A stretch of 43,253 bases of DNA from Candidatus Binatus sp. (GCF_030646925.1 NZ_JAUSKL010000114.1:1-43253); one strand, 5' to 3'; counted from the first letter of the stretch, positions 26,316-34,766 are shown. Notes: generated from the letters alone by a model not told the origin. Program-made: numbers and translations.

Positions 26316-27329
26316 ATTTCCCAGTTAGCTAGCGAAGACTCGCTCGAACTTCATTTCGACGATCCCCGCCTGTTCACCGATCTACTCGGCCAACATGACG
26401 CGCACGTGCGTACGGTCGAGAATGCGCTCGGCGTCCGCATCGGCGTGGCGGGGACCGCGCTCAAAATTTCGGGAGCGCACGCCGAGCAGGCGCTGGCCGG
26501 CAAGGTGATCAGCGAACTCTACGATTTGCTCAAGCGCGGCTATCAGGTTTTTCCGAGCGACGTCGAATACGCGATTCGTATCATCCGCAGCGATCGCAAC
26601 GCCGAGCTGAGAGATATCTTTCTCGACACCGTCTACGTGTCAGCGAACAAACGCGTCATCTCGCCGAAGAGCACCAATCAGAAACTCTATATCGACGCGA
26701 TACGGGGCCACGATATCGTGTTCGGAATCGGCCCCGCGGGCACCGGCAAGACCTATCTCGCGATGGCGATGGCGCTCGCGTCGCTCATGAAAAACCAGGT
26801 CACGCGGATGGTGCTATGCCGCCCCGCGGTCGAGGCCGGCGAGAAGCTCGGCTTTCTGCCAGGCGATCTCGCCGAGAAAGTCAATCCCTATCTCAGGCCG
26901 CTCTACGACGCGCTGCACGACATGGTGGATTTCGACCGCGCGCGCCGGATGCTCGAGCGCGGCACCATCGAAGTCGCGCCGCTCGCCTTCATGCGCGGCC
27001 GCACGCTCAACGACTCGTTCATCATTCTCGACGAAGCGCAGAACACCACCTCGGAACAGATGAAGATGTTTCTCACGCGGCTCGGTTACAACTCGAAAGC
27101 CGTCATCACCGGCGACGTCACGCAGATCGATTTGCCGAGCGGCAAACTGTCGGGGCTGAAGGAAGCGAGTATCGTGCTGGGCAACACGGCGGGAATCAAA
27201 TTCATCCGCTTCAACGATCGCGACGTGGTGCGCCATCGCCTGGTGCAATCGATCATCAAGGCCTACGAGTCTTTCAGCGACGACGCGCTTCCCCCGCCGC
27301 CGCCATCCGACGGCAATCATCGAGACTGA
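26316..27329 (+). CDS. PhoH-family ATPase (YbeZ-like)
   Basis: RNA-associated P-loop ATPase that works with YbeY. Walker A GIGPAGTGKTYLAMA, Walker B FIILDEAQNTTSEQMKMFL, RPAVEAGEKLGFLPGDL and VITGDVTQIDLP are intact. The first canonical start is GTG at 26406, but the family's conserved N-terminus (SLELHFDDPRLFTDLLGQHD) is encoded in frame upstream of it, in a frame open from 26235 with no ATG, GTG or TTG. I therefore place the start at ATT 26316, which has AGAGG eight bases upstream; CTG at 26274 (AGGA nearby) is an alternative. An upstream assembly error cannot be excluded. ybeY follows after 4 bp. Confidence 0.85.
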   Translation: MSQLASEDSLELHFDDPRLFTDLLGQHDAHVRTVENALGVRIGVAGTALKISGAHAEQALAGKVISELYDLLKRGYQVFPSDVEYAIRIIRSDRNAELRDIFLDTVYVSANKRVISPKSTNQKLYIDAIRGHDIVFGIGPAGTGKTYLAMAMALASLMKNQVTRMVLCRPAVEAGEKLGFLPGDLAEKVNPYLRPLYDALHDMVDFDRARRMLERGTIEVAPLAFMRGRTLNDSFIILDEAQNTTSEQMKMFLTRLGYNSKAVITGDVTQIDLPSGKLSGLKEASIVLGNTAGIKFIRFNDRDVVRHRLVQSIIKAYESFSDDALPPPPPSDGNHRD

Positions 27330-27333
27330 CCGC

Positions 27334-27870
27334 GTGGCGGTGGAGTTCCGATCCGCGACGGCGCGCGCGCGCGGCTATGCTCGCGCTCTTCGCACGGACG
27401 CCGAACTTCTGATGCGCGCGGCCGGCGTGCCCGATTGCGAACTCTCCGTGATGCTCGTATCGGACCGCGCGATCCGCGCGCTTAATCGCAATTACCGCCA
27501 TCTCGATCTGCCCGCCGACGTGCTCTCATTTTCGCAACTCGAAGAGGTCGATGTGCCGCCACCCGATCCTCGCGCGCTGATCAATCGGCGCGGATTGCCG
27601 CTCGGCGACGTCGTCATCTCGATCGATACCGCGGCTCGGCAAGCGCGCGAACTCAGCATCGATATTCCATCGCGGCTGCGTGCACTTTTGATTCACGGCT
27701 TTCTGCATCTGATCGGATACGATCACGAGCGCTCGCCGGCCGAGGCGCGGCGGATGTTCGCGCGAGCGCGCGCGCTCGAATCCAGGATCGCGCCGCCGAA
27801 AGAAATCTCCAGACCGCGAACGAAAACTCGCGCTCGCAAGGCCGCATCCGGCCGCGTCATCGCACGATGA
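27334..27870 (+). CDS. ybeY: Endoribonuclease YbeY
   Basis: 178 residues from a GTG start. The zinc-binding active site HGFLHLIGYDHE is present near residue 114, preceded by RALNRNYRHLDLPADVLSF and GDVVISI. YbeY processes the 16S rRNA 3' end and helps ribosome quality control. A basic tail (SRPRTKTRARKAASGRVIAR) extends beyond the usual 150-160 residues. The stop overlaps the next start as ATGA. Confidence 0.94.
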   Translation: MAVEFRSATARARGYARALRTDAELLMRAAGVPDCELSVMLVSDRAIRALNRNYRHLDLPADVLSFSQLEEVDVPPPDPRALINRRGLPLGDVVISIDTAARQARELSIDIPSRLRALLIHGFLHLIGYDHERSPAEARRMFARARALESRIAPPKEISRPRTKTRARKAASGRVIAR

Positions 27871-28424
27871 AACGCGTGAGCGTGAAGATTCCCGCGGCGG
27901 CGATGCTCACGCATTTTACCCGCGCCTCGAAGACCGCGTCGGCACTCGACAATCTGATCGCGATCTTGAAGTGCGGCACGATTCGCGGCGGCCGCCGGAT
28001 GGTCGGCGGAGGACGCGCCGCAGTATGCCTCTTCGACGTCCCGATCGCCGAATTGGGCGCGCTGCTTGATCGCCGAAATCGCCGCCGCTATGAACCTTTC
28101 GGCATCGCGATCGACAAACGCTATGCTTTCAAAACGGGCGCGCGGCCGGTGATTTACCTGCCGGCAATCGAGGCGCGGCAAATTCTGGATGAAGAGGAGC
28201 GCTGGCGCGTCGTGACGATCGATTTGAATGGCGCGCCGCCGATCGACTGGACCTTCGAGCGCGAATGGCGCCTTGCGGGCGACCTCGTGTTCGAGCCGAA
28301 CGAAGCGGCGGCGCTGGTGGAGAGCTGGAAGGACGTAGATGAAATTTTCGATCGCTTCGACGGACGGCCGCCGTGCGCCGGCGTAATTCCGATCGGCGAA
28401 ATCTTCGCGCCGCGCAACGCATGA
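27867..28424 (+). CDS. AbiGi-like protein embedded between ybeY and lnt
   Basis: 185 residues. I see the layout of the AbiGi (PF10899)/DUF2971-like families: an N-terminal LTHFT (14-18) followed by DNLIAILKCGTIRG, then AVCLFDVPI (52-60), YEPFGIAIDKRYAFKTGARPVIYLP (positions about 75-99, key residues G79, D83, P94, Y97) and FEREWRLAGDL (130-140). AbiGi was named from lactococcal abortive phage infection; the biochemical activity is unclear. Here the gene overlaps ybeY and lnt by 4 bp each (ATGA at both ends), in a place where many bacteria have corC/ybeX. That argues for a core cellular role or a fixed ancient insertion, not a mobile defence cassette. The assignment is from motif memory without a search. 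Confidence 0.62.
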   Translation: MKRVSVKIPAAAMLTHFTRASKTASALDNLIAILKCGTIRGGRRMVGGGRAAVCLFDVPIAELGALLDRRNRRRYEPFGIAIDKRYAFKTGARPVIYLPAIEARQILDEEERWRVVTIDLNGAPPIDWTFEREWRLAGDLVFEPNEAAALVESWKDVDEIFDRFDGRPPCAGVIPIGEIFAPRNA

Positions 28425-30037
28425 TCTCGTCGAACAACCTCACGCGCGCGGGGCTGCTGATCGCGAGCGGCCTCGCGGTCGGACTTGCCTTCCCGAAATT
28501 CGACCTGAGCCTGCTCGCCTGGATTGGCTTCGTGCCGATGTTCTACGCGCTCGAGGGCGAGACCCTGCGCCGCGTGTTCTGGTGGGCGTTTCTGCAGGGC
28601 TTCGCCGCCAACCTCGTGGGGCTTTACTGGATTCCGATTCCGATTCACGACTTCGCTGACGTTCACCTCGCGTTCGCGATCCTGCCGATGTTCCTGCTCG
28701 CGGGCATCGTCGCGCTTTTCACCGCGCTCGCGATCTGGAGCGGCGAATTCGTCGCGCGCCGCGCGCGCATTCCTATCGTCGTCACGATGCCGCTCGCGTG
28801 GACCGCCGTCGAATGGATTCGCACCTATTATCCCATCGGCTTTCCGTGGAACCTGCTCGGCTACACCGCCTATCGCAATCTCGAATTGATCCAATTCGCC
28901 GAATTCACCGGCGTTTACGGCATCTCTGCGCTGATCGTGTTTTTCAACGCGGTCGTGTACACCGTGATTTTTCGCCGCGGCAGTAATCGCCTGCTGATCG
29001 CGAGCCTCGCCGCGCTGACCTCGCTGATGCTGATCCTGTTCGGCTTCGGCGCGTGGCGAATCGCCAACCTCAAGACCATCGCACCCGAAGGCAGTTTCAG
29101 GGTTGCGATGGTGCAAGGCAACATCCCGCAATCGCTAAAGTGGAATCCCGAATTCCTGCCGCATAGCTACAAGGTCTATCAGGATGAAAGCGTCGCGGCG
29201 GCCCGGCGCGGCGCCGATTTGATCGTATGGCCGGAAGCGGCGGCGGCCTTCCTCTTCCAGCCCGACGATCGATACCCCGCCGATTGGGCCGAGGACGCCG
29301 CGTACCGAACCGCGCTGCTTACGATGGCGCAGCGCATCGGCGATCCGATTCTCTTCGGCGCGCCTGCGATGGCGCATAGCGACGGCCGCCCGGGATTCTA
29401 CAATCGCGCGTACCTCGTCTCCGCCAGGGGCGAGGTTACCAGCCACTACGACAAGATGCAGTTGGTGCCGTTCGGCGAATACGTGCCCGCCCGCGCGCTG
29501 CTTGGATCTTTTGTGAATCGCATCGTCGAGGGCTTCGGCGATTTGATCCCCGGCGATCGGCAGACGCTCTTTTCCGTGAAGGGCGCGACGCTCGGCATCC
29601 TGATTTGCTACGAGAGCATCTTTCCCGACTTCACGCGGCGCGAGGTCGCGGACGGCGCCACCGTGCTCATCAATATCACCAACGACGCGTGGTATGGGCA
29701 AAGCTCCGCGCCGTATCAGGCGCTCGCGATGGCCGCGATGCGTTCGGTCGAGACCAAGGTGCCGATGGTGCGCGTCGCGAATACCGGCATCAGCACGATC
29801 ATCGAGCCGTCGGGGGAAATCACGCATCGCACGCCGCTATTCAAGCGCGGCACTGAGATCGAAACCGTCAGGTGGCGCCGCGTGCAAACCGCGTACACTC
29901 GCGTGGGCGATTTGTTTTCCGAGATTTGCTTCGTGCTGATGGCGATAGGATTGATATTCGCATGGCGATGGCCGCGCGAGGCGCTTCCTATCACCGTCAT
30001 CGCGTCGCCCGCGCTGCACAGCAACGGCCGCGGCTAA
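28421..30037 (+). CDS. lnt: Apolipoprotein N-acyltransferase
   Basis: 538 residues from the ATG overlapping the previous stop. About six to seven membrane segments in residues 8-205, then a periplasmic nitrilase-type domain and a last membrane helix near 500-520. Catalytic Glu in LIVWPEAAAAF, Lys in YDKMQLVPFGEYVP and Cys in ILICYESIFPD are present. It adds the third acyl chain to lipoproteins; several lipoproteins are predicted in this window. Last gene of phoH-ybeY-abiGi-like-lnt. Confidence 0.95.
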   Translation: MISSNNLTRAGLLIASGLAVGLAFPKFDLSLLAWIGFVPMFYALEGETLRRVFWWAFLQGFAANLVGLYWIPIPIHDFADVHLAFAILPMFLLAGIVALFTALAIWSGEFVARRARIPIVVTMPLAWTAVEWIRTYYPIGFPWNLLGYTAYRNLELIQFAEFTGVYGISALIVFFNAVVYTVIFRRGSNRLLIASLAALTSLMLILFGFGAWRIANLKTIAPEGSFRVAMVQGNIPQSLKWNPEFLPHSYKVYQDESVAAARRGADLIVWPEAAAAFLFQPDDRYPADWAEDAAYRTALLTMAQRIGDPILFGAPAMAHSDGRPGFYNRAYLVSARGEVTSHYDKMQLVPFGEYVPARALLGSFVNRIVEGFGDLIPGDRQTLFSVKGATLGILICYESIFPDFTRREVADGATVLINITNDAWYGQSSAPYQALAMAAMRSVETKVPMVRVANTGISTIIEPSGEITHRTPLFKRGTEIETVRWRRVQTAYTRVGDLFSEICFVLMAIGLIFAWRWPREALPITVIASPALHSNGRG

Positions 30038-30069
30038 AGACTCTACTCACCAATGATAGGTACGTTGCA

Positions 30070-30096
30070 GCAGGCTGGCCTTTGCGACCAGCCTGC
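30070..30096. terminator. Hairpin between convergent lnt and S74 protein genes
   Basis: GCAGGCTGG (30070-30078) and CCAGCCTGC (30088-30096) form a perfect 9-bp stem with a 9-nt loop in the 96-bp convergent gap. No U-tract follows on either strand, so it may act as a bidirectional barrier or stabilising hairpin. Confidence 0.5.
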
Positions 30097-30133
30097 CAGA
30101 GTTATCCTCGCGCGCTATAGCTGCGGGATCTGA

Positions 30134-31816
30134 CTAATGATTGAAAGCCGCCTGCACCTCGCGCCCGCGATGCTCCGCGACAATCGTCTGCTCCAGCTTC
30201 GCGAGTCGCTGCTCGAGCGTAATGCGCGTCGCCGATTCCCGCTCGCGGGCTGCTTCCAGCCGGGCAACCCGATGCTCGGTTGAAGCCGTCTGTGATGCTA
30301 TTTCCGCGGCCAGCCGAGCTATCCGCTCAGCCTGTTGCTGGTTCAGGGTAGCTTGCTTCTTCAGTTCGTTCAGTAGCATCGAGGTGAGCATCGAGTAACG
30401 TACCGACTCGACCTTGCCATCCGAACCATGAACTACTAACTCGGGATAGACCTGATCGACTTCCTCCGCGACGAGGCCATATTGCTTGGTTGCTTGCGGG
30501 TCGTCTTTGTAGCGGAATGTCACCGGATGGAGCTTCATAAGGCCGTCGGTCGAGTTATCCATGCTATGGATGTCGCGCTTGTAGCGCGCCGACGACACTA
30601 CGACACCTAGCCGCCCGCTGCCATTGACTACCACGTCGCTACCCGATACCGCGCTGCCGGTGATGCCCGCGATGTAAGTCGCCGTCTGTTTGCCCGCCGT
30701 GCCGATGCGAATGGTGCCGGTGTCGGTCGAAACGCCCAGGTTGGCGACCTCGATATTGTCTTTACCAGTGGTTAGGTTAAAGCCAGCCTGAAACCCAAGC
30801 GCGGTATTCGATGGGCCGGTCGTGTTCTTGTATAGCGCTTGCAGTCCAGCCGCCGTGTTATAGCTGCCGCTCGTGTTGCTGTACAGAGCTTGCGCTCCAT
30901 TGACGGTGTTCTGGATGCCGGTGGTATTGCTGAAAAGAGCACTCGCTCCCTGGGCGCTATTGTTCCTACCCGTGGTGTTGTTCCTAAGAGCGGACATCCC
31001 GGCGGCGGTATTGTCATTGCCCGTCGTGTTCTGATCGAGGGCGTTGTATCCAATGGCCGTGTTGTTGTAGCCGTTAGTGTTGCCGAACAGAGCAAACTCT
31101 CCGACCGCGACGTTGCGGAAACCAGCGATGTTGTGGTACAGGGCGTCCACGCCATCGGCAGCATTACTGTAGCCCGTGGTGTTGAAAGCGAGGGCGCCCA
31201 CTCCATCAGCGGTATTGTCATGGCCAGTGGTGTTGGAGTAAAGGGCTTGCAATCCGGTGGCGGTATTGTAGCTGCCAGTGGTGTTACTGAAGAGTGAGTC
31301 CCATCCGGTGGCGGTATTGTAGCTGCCGCTGGTGTTGCTCAGGAGTGAGTTTGCTCCGGTCGCAGTATTGTCATTGCCGATGGTGTTGTGCCACAGCGCT
31401 TGCACTCCAGTGGCAGTATTTTCCTGGCCCGTGGTGTTGAGCTCCAAGGAGTAGTATCCGGTGGCGGTGTTGTAGTAGCCGCCGGTGTTGGAAAAGAGCG
31501 CCCTATCCCCGTCGGCAGTATTGTAGTAACCGCTCGAGTTACTGTAGAGAGCATTCACTCCTGTCGCGGTATTGTAATAGCCGGTGGTGTCGTTCAACAG
31601 CGCTTGCGCTCCCACGGCCGTATTCTCCCAACCCGAGCTGTGGGTGGAGAATGCATAGTACCCGAGCCCGGTATTGTAGCCGCCAGTGTTGCCCCCAATG
31701 AACGCGCCGTCCCCGAGGCCGGTGTTGGTTCCGCCGGATGCGCTGGTCGCGAGCGATAGCGCGAAAACCAAAACCGCCGAGATCGAAAAGAGAAGATTCG
31801 TCGCCGTCTTTTTCAT
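30134..31816 (-). CDS. Secreted 17-residue-repeat protein with peptidase S74 C-terminal domain
   Basis: 560 residues from ATG 31816, with GAGGGTGGG upstream. Signal peptide (MKKTATNLLF...ATSASG). Residues 31-353 are 19 consecutive 17-residue units of the form NTAxGxxALxxNTTGxx, reminiscent of YadA-type head or phage tail-fibre beta-prism repeats. Residues about 405-490 carry SSARYKRDI, LMKLHPVTFRYK, YGLVAEEVDQVYPELV and SMLTSMLLNELKKQ, the peptidase S74 intramolecular chaperone/autoprotease found at the ends of phage tail spikes; cleavage would be next to the Ser of SSARYK. A trimeric coiled coil follows (490-550). Probably a trimeric surface fibre. No phage genes are nearby. Confidence 0.85.
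   Translation of the reverse strand: MKKTATNLLFSISAVLVFALSLATSASGGTNTGLGDGAFIGGNTGGYNTGLGYYAFSTHSSGWENTAVGAQALLNDTTGYYNTATGVNALYSNSSGYYNTADGDRALFSNTGGYYNTATGYYSLELNTTGQENTATGVQALWHNTIGNDNTATGANSLLSNTSGSYNTATGWDSLFSNTTGSYNTATGLQALYSNTTGHDNTADGVGALAFNTTGYSNAADGVDALYHNIAGFRNVAVGEFALFGNTNGYNNTAIGYNALDQNTTGNDNTAAGMSALRNNTTGRNNSAQGASALFSNTTGIQNTVNGAQALYSNTSGSYNTAAGLQALYKNTTGPSNTALGFQAGFNLTTGKDNIEVANLGVSTDTGTIRIGTAGKQTATYIAGITGSAVSGSDVVVNGSGRLGVVVSSARYKRDIHSMDNSTDGLMKLHPVTFRYKDDPQATKQYGLVAEEVDQVYPELVVHGSDGKVESVRYSMLTSMLLNELKKQATLNQQQAERIARLAAEIASQTASTEHRVARLEAARERESATRITLEQRLAKLEQTIVAEHRGREVQAAFNH
30758..31726 (-). repeat. 19 tandem 51-bp coding repeats
   Basis: In-frame 51-bp units (17 codons) inside the S74 protein gene; 19 units fill exactly 969 bp. 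Units are diverged (for example unit 12 opens NAADG, unit 13 NVAVG), but each keeps the Asn at position 1 and most keep Gly at 5 and Ala-Leu at 8-9. This is a protein repeat, not a CRISPR array: no spacers, and codon periodicity throughout. Confidence 0.9.
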
Positions 31817-32068
31817 GGACCCACCCTCGCGAAGGTCGTTGAAACCGCACCATCGAGAGCTTGAGCCCACACTGCGATCGCTGCGAACGCTATGAGAGAA
31901 CTCTCCTGCCCGATGATGGCGCAAGGGTGAGCCATCGCGCAACCGCTTGAGATGAGCAAGGCGTCTGACCTGAAGTGGGCGCTCGCATTCCGCAATTCAA
32001 GCTCGCCTGGTCACCCTCCTTATTGCGGTAGCCTTTGCAAAGGAGCATCGTACTCGACTGTACGCATT

Positions 32069-32398
32069 ATGCTGGCCGGCAAAATTGACCTAGATCCAAT
32101 TCAGGTAGCGCGCCGTCCGAAGGGGCTGCTTGCGCCGAACCGTCCAGGCGTGGCCGCAATCCTGTTGCTTGCTTCTCTGTTAGCTGCCGGATGCGCTGAT
32201 AACAGCGAAACCAAGGCGATGGCCAGCCGATGCCAAAGCGACGATCGCGCCGCCTGCGCCAAGCTCGACGACCAACGCCAGGTCCGCGACCAGGCCGACT
32301 ACCAGGTTGAACCCGCGCTCGGGTACCTCACTCTGCCGCCAGGAATCTTTCTGCCGATGCCGGTAGCTGCGCACGCACACGCCGATCCATCTATGTAG
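32069..32398 (+). CDS. Small lipoprotein
   Basis: 109 residues from ATG 32069. A long n-region precedes the hydrophobic core AAILLLASLLAAGC, which ends in a good lipobox with Cys at about residue 42. The mature part is short and hydrophilic with two cysteines (CQSDDRAAC) and a Pro-rich, His-containing end (LPMPVAAHAHADPSM). No family recognised. The frame continues upstream to 31952 without a signal-like start; a GTG nearer the core would lack positive charge. The 252-bp gap upstream, divergent from the S74 gene, contains a 12-bp palindrome CCTTTGCAAAGG (32032-32043) that could be an operator. Confidence 0.6.
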   Translation: MLAGKIDLDPIQVARRPKGLLAPNRPGVAAILLLASLLAAGCADNSETKAMASRCQSDDRAACAKLDDQRQVRDQADYQVEPALGYLTLPPGIFLPMPVAAHAHADPSM

Positions 32399-32442
32399 AC
32401 CGCGCGCCATGTAGCGCTGGGATAGCGGCATAGGCGCAAACC

Positions 32443-32475
32443 AAAAAAAGGGGCCGCCGGAAATTCCAGCGGCCC
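32443..32475 (-). terminator. Rho-independent terminator after the acyl-CoA dehydrogenase gene
   Basis: Read on the minus strand, GGGCCGC (32475-32469) pairs with GCGGCCC (32457-32451), followed at once by CTTTTTTT (32450-32443). It lies 24 bp past the dehydrogenase stop. Confidence 0.85.
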
Positions 32476-32498
32476 TTACGCATTGAACCAAAATCGAC

Positions 32499-33626
32499 TT
32501 AGCCGAGCAGCGACTTAGCCACGGTCTCGCGATGCACCGGTGCGTTGCCGAAATTCGCTTCTCCAGCCAGCGCGCGCCGATGATACAGATGCATATCGTG
32601 CTCCCACGTGAAGCCGATTCCGCCGTGCACCTGGATTGCCTCCGACGTGACGTTCTTCGCCATGTCCGACGCGTATGCTTTCGCCATCGGCACCGCCGTC
32701 GCGGCCTCCTCGCCTTTCGTATCGACCGTCCAGCACGCGTAGTAGGTCAGCGAGCGCGCGTTCTCGACCGCAACCATCATATCGACGCACTTATGCTTGA
32801 CCGCCTGGAACGATCCGATCGGCTTGCCGAATTGCACGCGCGTCTTCGCGTACTCGACCGACATGTCGAGCGCCTTCTGCGCGGTCCCGACCATCTCCGC
32901 CGAGAGGCCCGCGGTCGCGATATCGAGCGTGCGGCGCAGAATCGGCCATCCCTCGCCTTCCTTGCCGATCAGTTCCGAGGTTTTCGCGTTGTCGAATTTC
33001 ACATGGCAGAGCCGCCGCGTCATATCGACGGTCTTGAGCTGCGTGATCGTCACGCCCGGCGAATTGGTCGCCAGCGCAACCAGCGTGATGCCTTTTTCGC
33101 CGCTGCCACCGGTGCGGACCGCCACCGCCATCCCGTTGGCGACGTGCGCGTCCGGCACGAAGAACTTCTCGCCGCTCAGCGTGTACTCGTTGCCGCTCTT
33201 GGTGGCCTTCATCTGGATTCCGTCCGCGTCGAATCGGCCCGATGCTTCCGCAATCGCGACCGTCCCGATAAACTCACCCTTGGCCATCCGCGTCAGGATG
33301 TTCTTTTTCTGCTCCTCGGAGCCGCCCTCGATCACCAGTGGCGCCGCGAGCAGCGCGGTCGTGAAGAGCGGTCCCGGCACCAGCGCCTTGCCCGCCTCTT
33401 CGACGACAACCGTCATGTCGAGAAAGTTGCCGCCCTGGCCGCCGTACTCTTCGGGGATCAAAAGTCCCGGCCATCCCAGATCGACCAGTTTCTTCCAGAA
33501 ACCGGCGTCGTGCGCGGTGGCATCCGCCATCATCTGGCGAACAAACTTGGTCGGGCAATTGTCGGCCAGAAAGCGCTTGGCCGCATCCCGCAGCATCTCT
33601 TGTTCTTCTGAAAACCCGAAATCCAA
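32499..33626 (-). CDS. Acyl-CoA dehydrogenase
   Basis: 375 residues, FAD-dependent. Conserved pieces: SEEQEMLRDAAKRFLADNC at the start, FIGTVAIAEASG, YTLSGEKFFVPDA (substrate/FAD-binding middle strand), TRVQFGKPIGSFQAVKHKCVDM and the C-terminal QVHGGIGFTWEHDMHLYHRRA. No ATG lies near the conserved N-terminus. GGAGG occurs 10 bp before a TTG at 33626, which I use; an ATC at 33632 is only 4 bp from that site. The specific substrate (short- or branched-chain, or steroid/aromatic-derived) is not evident. Divergent from the methyltransferase across a 207-bp gap. Confidence 0.9.
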   Translation of the reverse strand: MDFGFSEEQEMLRDAAKRFLADNCPTKFVRQMMADATAHDAGFWKKLVDLGWPGLLIPEEYGGQGGNFLDMTVVVEEAGKALVPGPLFTTALLAAPLVIEGGSEEQKKNILTRMAKGEFIGTVAIAEASGRFDADGIQMKATKSGNEYTLSGEKFFVPDAHVANGMAVAVRTGGSGEKGITLVALATNSPGVTITQLKTVDMTRRLCHVKFDNAKTSELIGKEGEGWPILRRTLDIATAGLSAEMVGTAQKALDMSVEYAKTRVQFGKPIGSFQAVKHKCVDMMVAVENARSLTYYACWTVDTKGEEAATAVPMAKAYASDMAKNVTSEAIQVHGGIGFTWEHDMHLYHRRALAGEANFGNAPVHRETVAKSLLG

Positions 33627-33833
33627 CTTGATTGAACCTCCGTTGCTTCGATGGGGGAATCCGGCGCCAGACCGCGCTCGGATCCATGATTCAGCTACCA
33701 TTAACGCTTTCGCGCGCGCAAGCGCGCCACGGCCGTCGATCGCGGTTTGGTCCTGCTTGATTCGTTTGTGCAAGATTCGCGAGAGTAAGCGGCTACGCTT
33801 GAAAGATGCGCGATCCCAAGCGCGGAGTTTACG

Positions 33834-34616
33834 ATGGAACATAAGGATCTGGTTCGCGAGGAGTTCACCCGCCAAGCCCCCGGTTACGCCGACGCGCCGG
33901 TGATCAAGGATCCGCTTCATCTGCAAAAACTGCTCGACCAGGTCAAGCCGGATGCCGCCGCGCGCGTGCTCGAAATCGCCACCGGACCCGGCCACGTCGC
34001 ACTCGCGTTCGCGCGCGTGTGCCGCGAGGTCATCGGCGTCGATTTGACCGAGGCGCCGCTCAAGATTGCCGAGCGGATGCGCGCCGAACGCGGCCTCGCG
34101 AACGCCCGCTTCATGCAGGGCGACGTTGAAGCGCGCCTGCCGTTTGCCGACGGCGAGTTCGACGTCGTGATTTGCCGCTTCGCGGTCCATCACTTCGAGC
34201 ATCCCGAAAAAGTGATCGCCGAGATGAGCCGGCTATGCCGCGTCGGCGGCGCCGTCGCGATCGAGGATCTGATTTCGAGCGAGCATCCCGAGCGCGCGGA
34301 CTATTACAATCGCTACGAGCGACTGCGCGATTCGTCGCATACGCGGGCGCTGCCCCTCAGCGAGTTGGTGCGCACGATAGCATCGGTCGGACTCGAGCTC
34401 GTGCGCTTCGGCTCCGACGGTTTGATGAATCCGGTCGAGCGATGGCTCGACGCGGGCTTCACGCCGGCCGACAAGCGCGCCGAGGCGCTCGCAATGATCG
34501 AGCGCGACCTCGCCGAAGATTTGACCGGGGCGAATCCGCGCCGCGTCGATGGCGAGCTGTTTTTCACGCATCGCACCGCGATCGTCGTCGCGCGCAAGCT
34601 GAAGCCCCGCGGGTAG
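33834..34616 (+). CDS. Class I SAM-dependent methyltransferase
   Basis: 260 residues of the Methyltransf_11/UbiE-like type. Motif I VLEIATGPGHVALAFA (residues about 45-60), acidic loop VIGVDLTEAPL, motif II region GDVEARLPFADGEFDVVICRFAVHHFEHPEKVIAEM, then RVGGAVAIEDLIS. The opening VREEFTRQAPGYA is typical of ubiquinone/menaquinone-type and related C-methyltransferases, but the substrate cannot be read from sequence. GGAG lies 7 bp before the ATG. Confidence 0.85.
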   Translation: MEHKDLVREEFTRQAPGYADAPVIKDPLHLQKLLDQVKPDAAARVLEIATGPGHVALAFARVCREVIGVDLTEAPLKIAERMRAERGLANARFMQGDVEARLPFADGEFDVVICRFAVHHFEHPEKVIAEMSRLCRVGGAVAIEDLISSEHPERADYYNRYERLRDSSHTRALPLSELVRTIASVGLELVRFGSDGLMNPVERWLDAGFTPADKRAEALAMIERDLAEDLTGANPRRVDGELFFTHRTAIVVARKLKPRG

Positions 34617-34633
34617 GAGAGAAGCTTCGGAGT

Positions 34634-34655
34634 GCGAAACCCACCCGGGTTTCGC
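34634..34655 (+). terminator. Hairpin after the methyltransferase gene
   Basis: GCGAAACCC (34634-34642) and GGGTTTCGC (34647-34655) form a perfect 9-bp stem with a 4-nt loop 17 bp past the stop. No U-tract follows, so termination strength is uncertain. Confidence 0.5.
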
Positions 34656-34734
34656 GCTTCCCTGGGCGACGAGTCGCCGGCTAAGCGGTTGAATCGCGAT
34701 CAGCAGATGCGCGCTACGCGCTGCCAGTAATTGG

Positions 34735-34766
34735 AAAAAAAGAGGCGGCTGAATCACAGCCGCCTC
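34735..34766 (-). terminator. Strong rho-independent terminator of the sulfur operon
   Basis: On the minus strand GAGGCGGCTG (34766-34757) and CAGCCGCCTC (34751-34742) form a perfect 10-bp stem with a 5-nt loop, followed by a run of seven T. It lies 40 bp after sat and closes the minus-strand series that starts at the SAM-I riboswitch. Confidence 0.9.

Noticed and set aside
30758-31726. CRISPR-like periodic repeat
   Set aside because: Period is 51 bp, fully coding, with diverged units and no spacer structure.
31817-32068. c-di-GMP (GEMM) riboswitch suggested by GCAAAGGCTACCG and TAAGG on the minus strand
   Set aside because: The upstream GAAA-loop arm and the closing core are absent; only a 7-bp CCGCAAT/ATTGCGG stem can be supported.
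33627-34202. N-terminal extension of the acyl-CoA dehydrogenase frame
   Set aside because: Runs over the divergent promoter gap and antisense to the methyltransferase; no dehydrogenase homology before SEEQEML.
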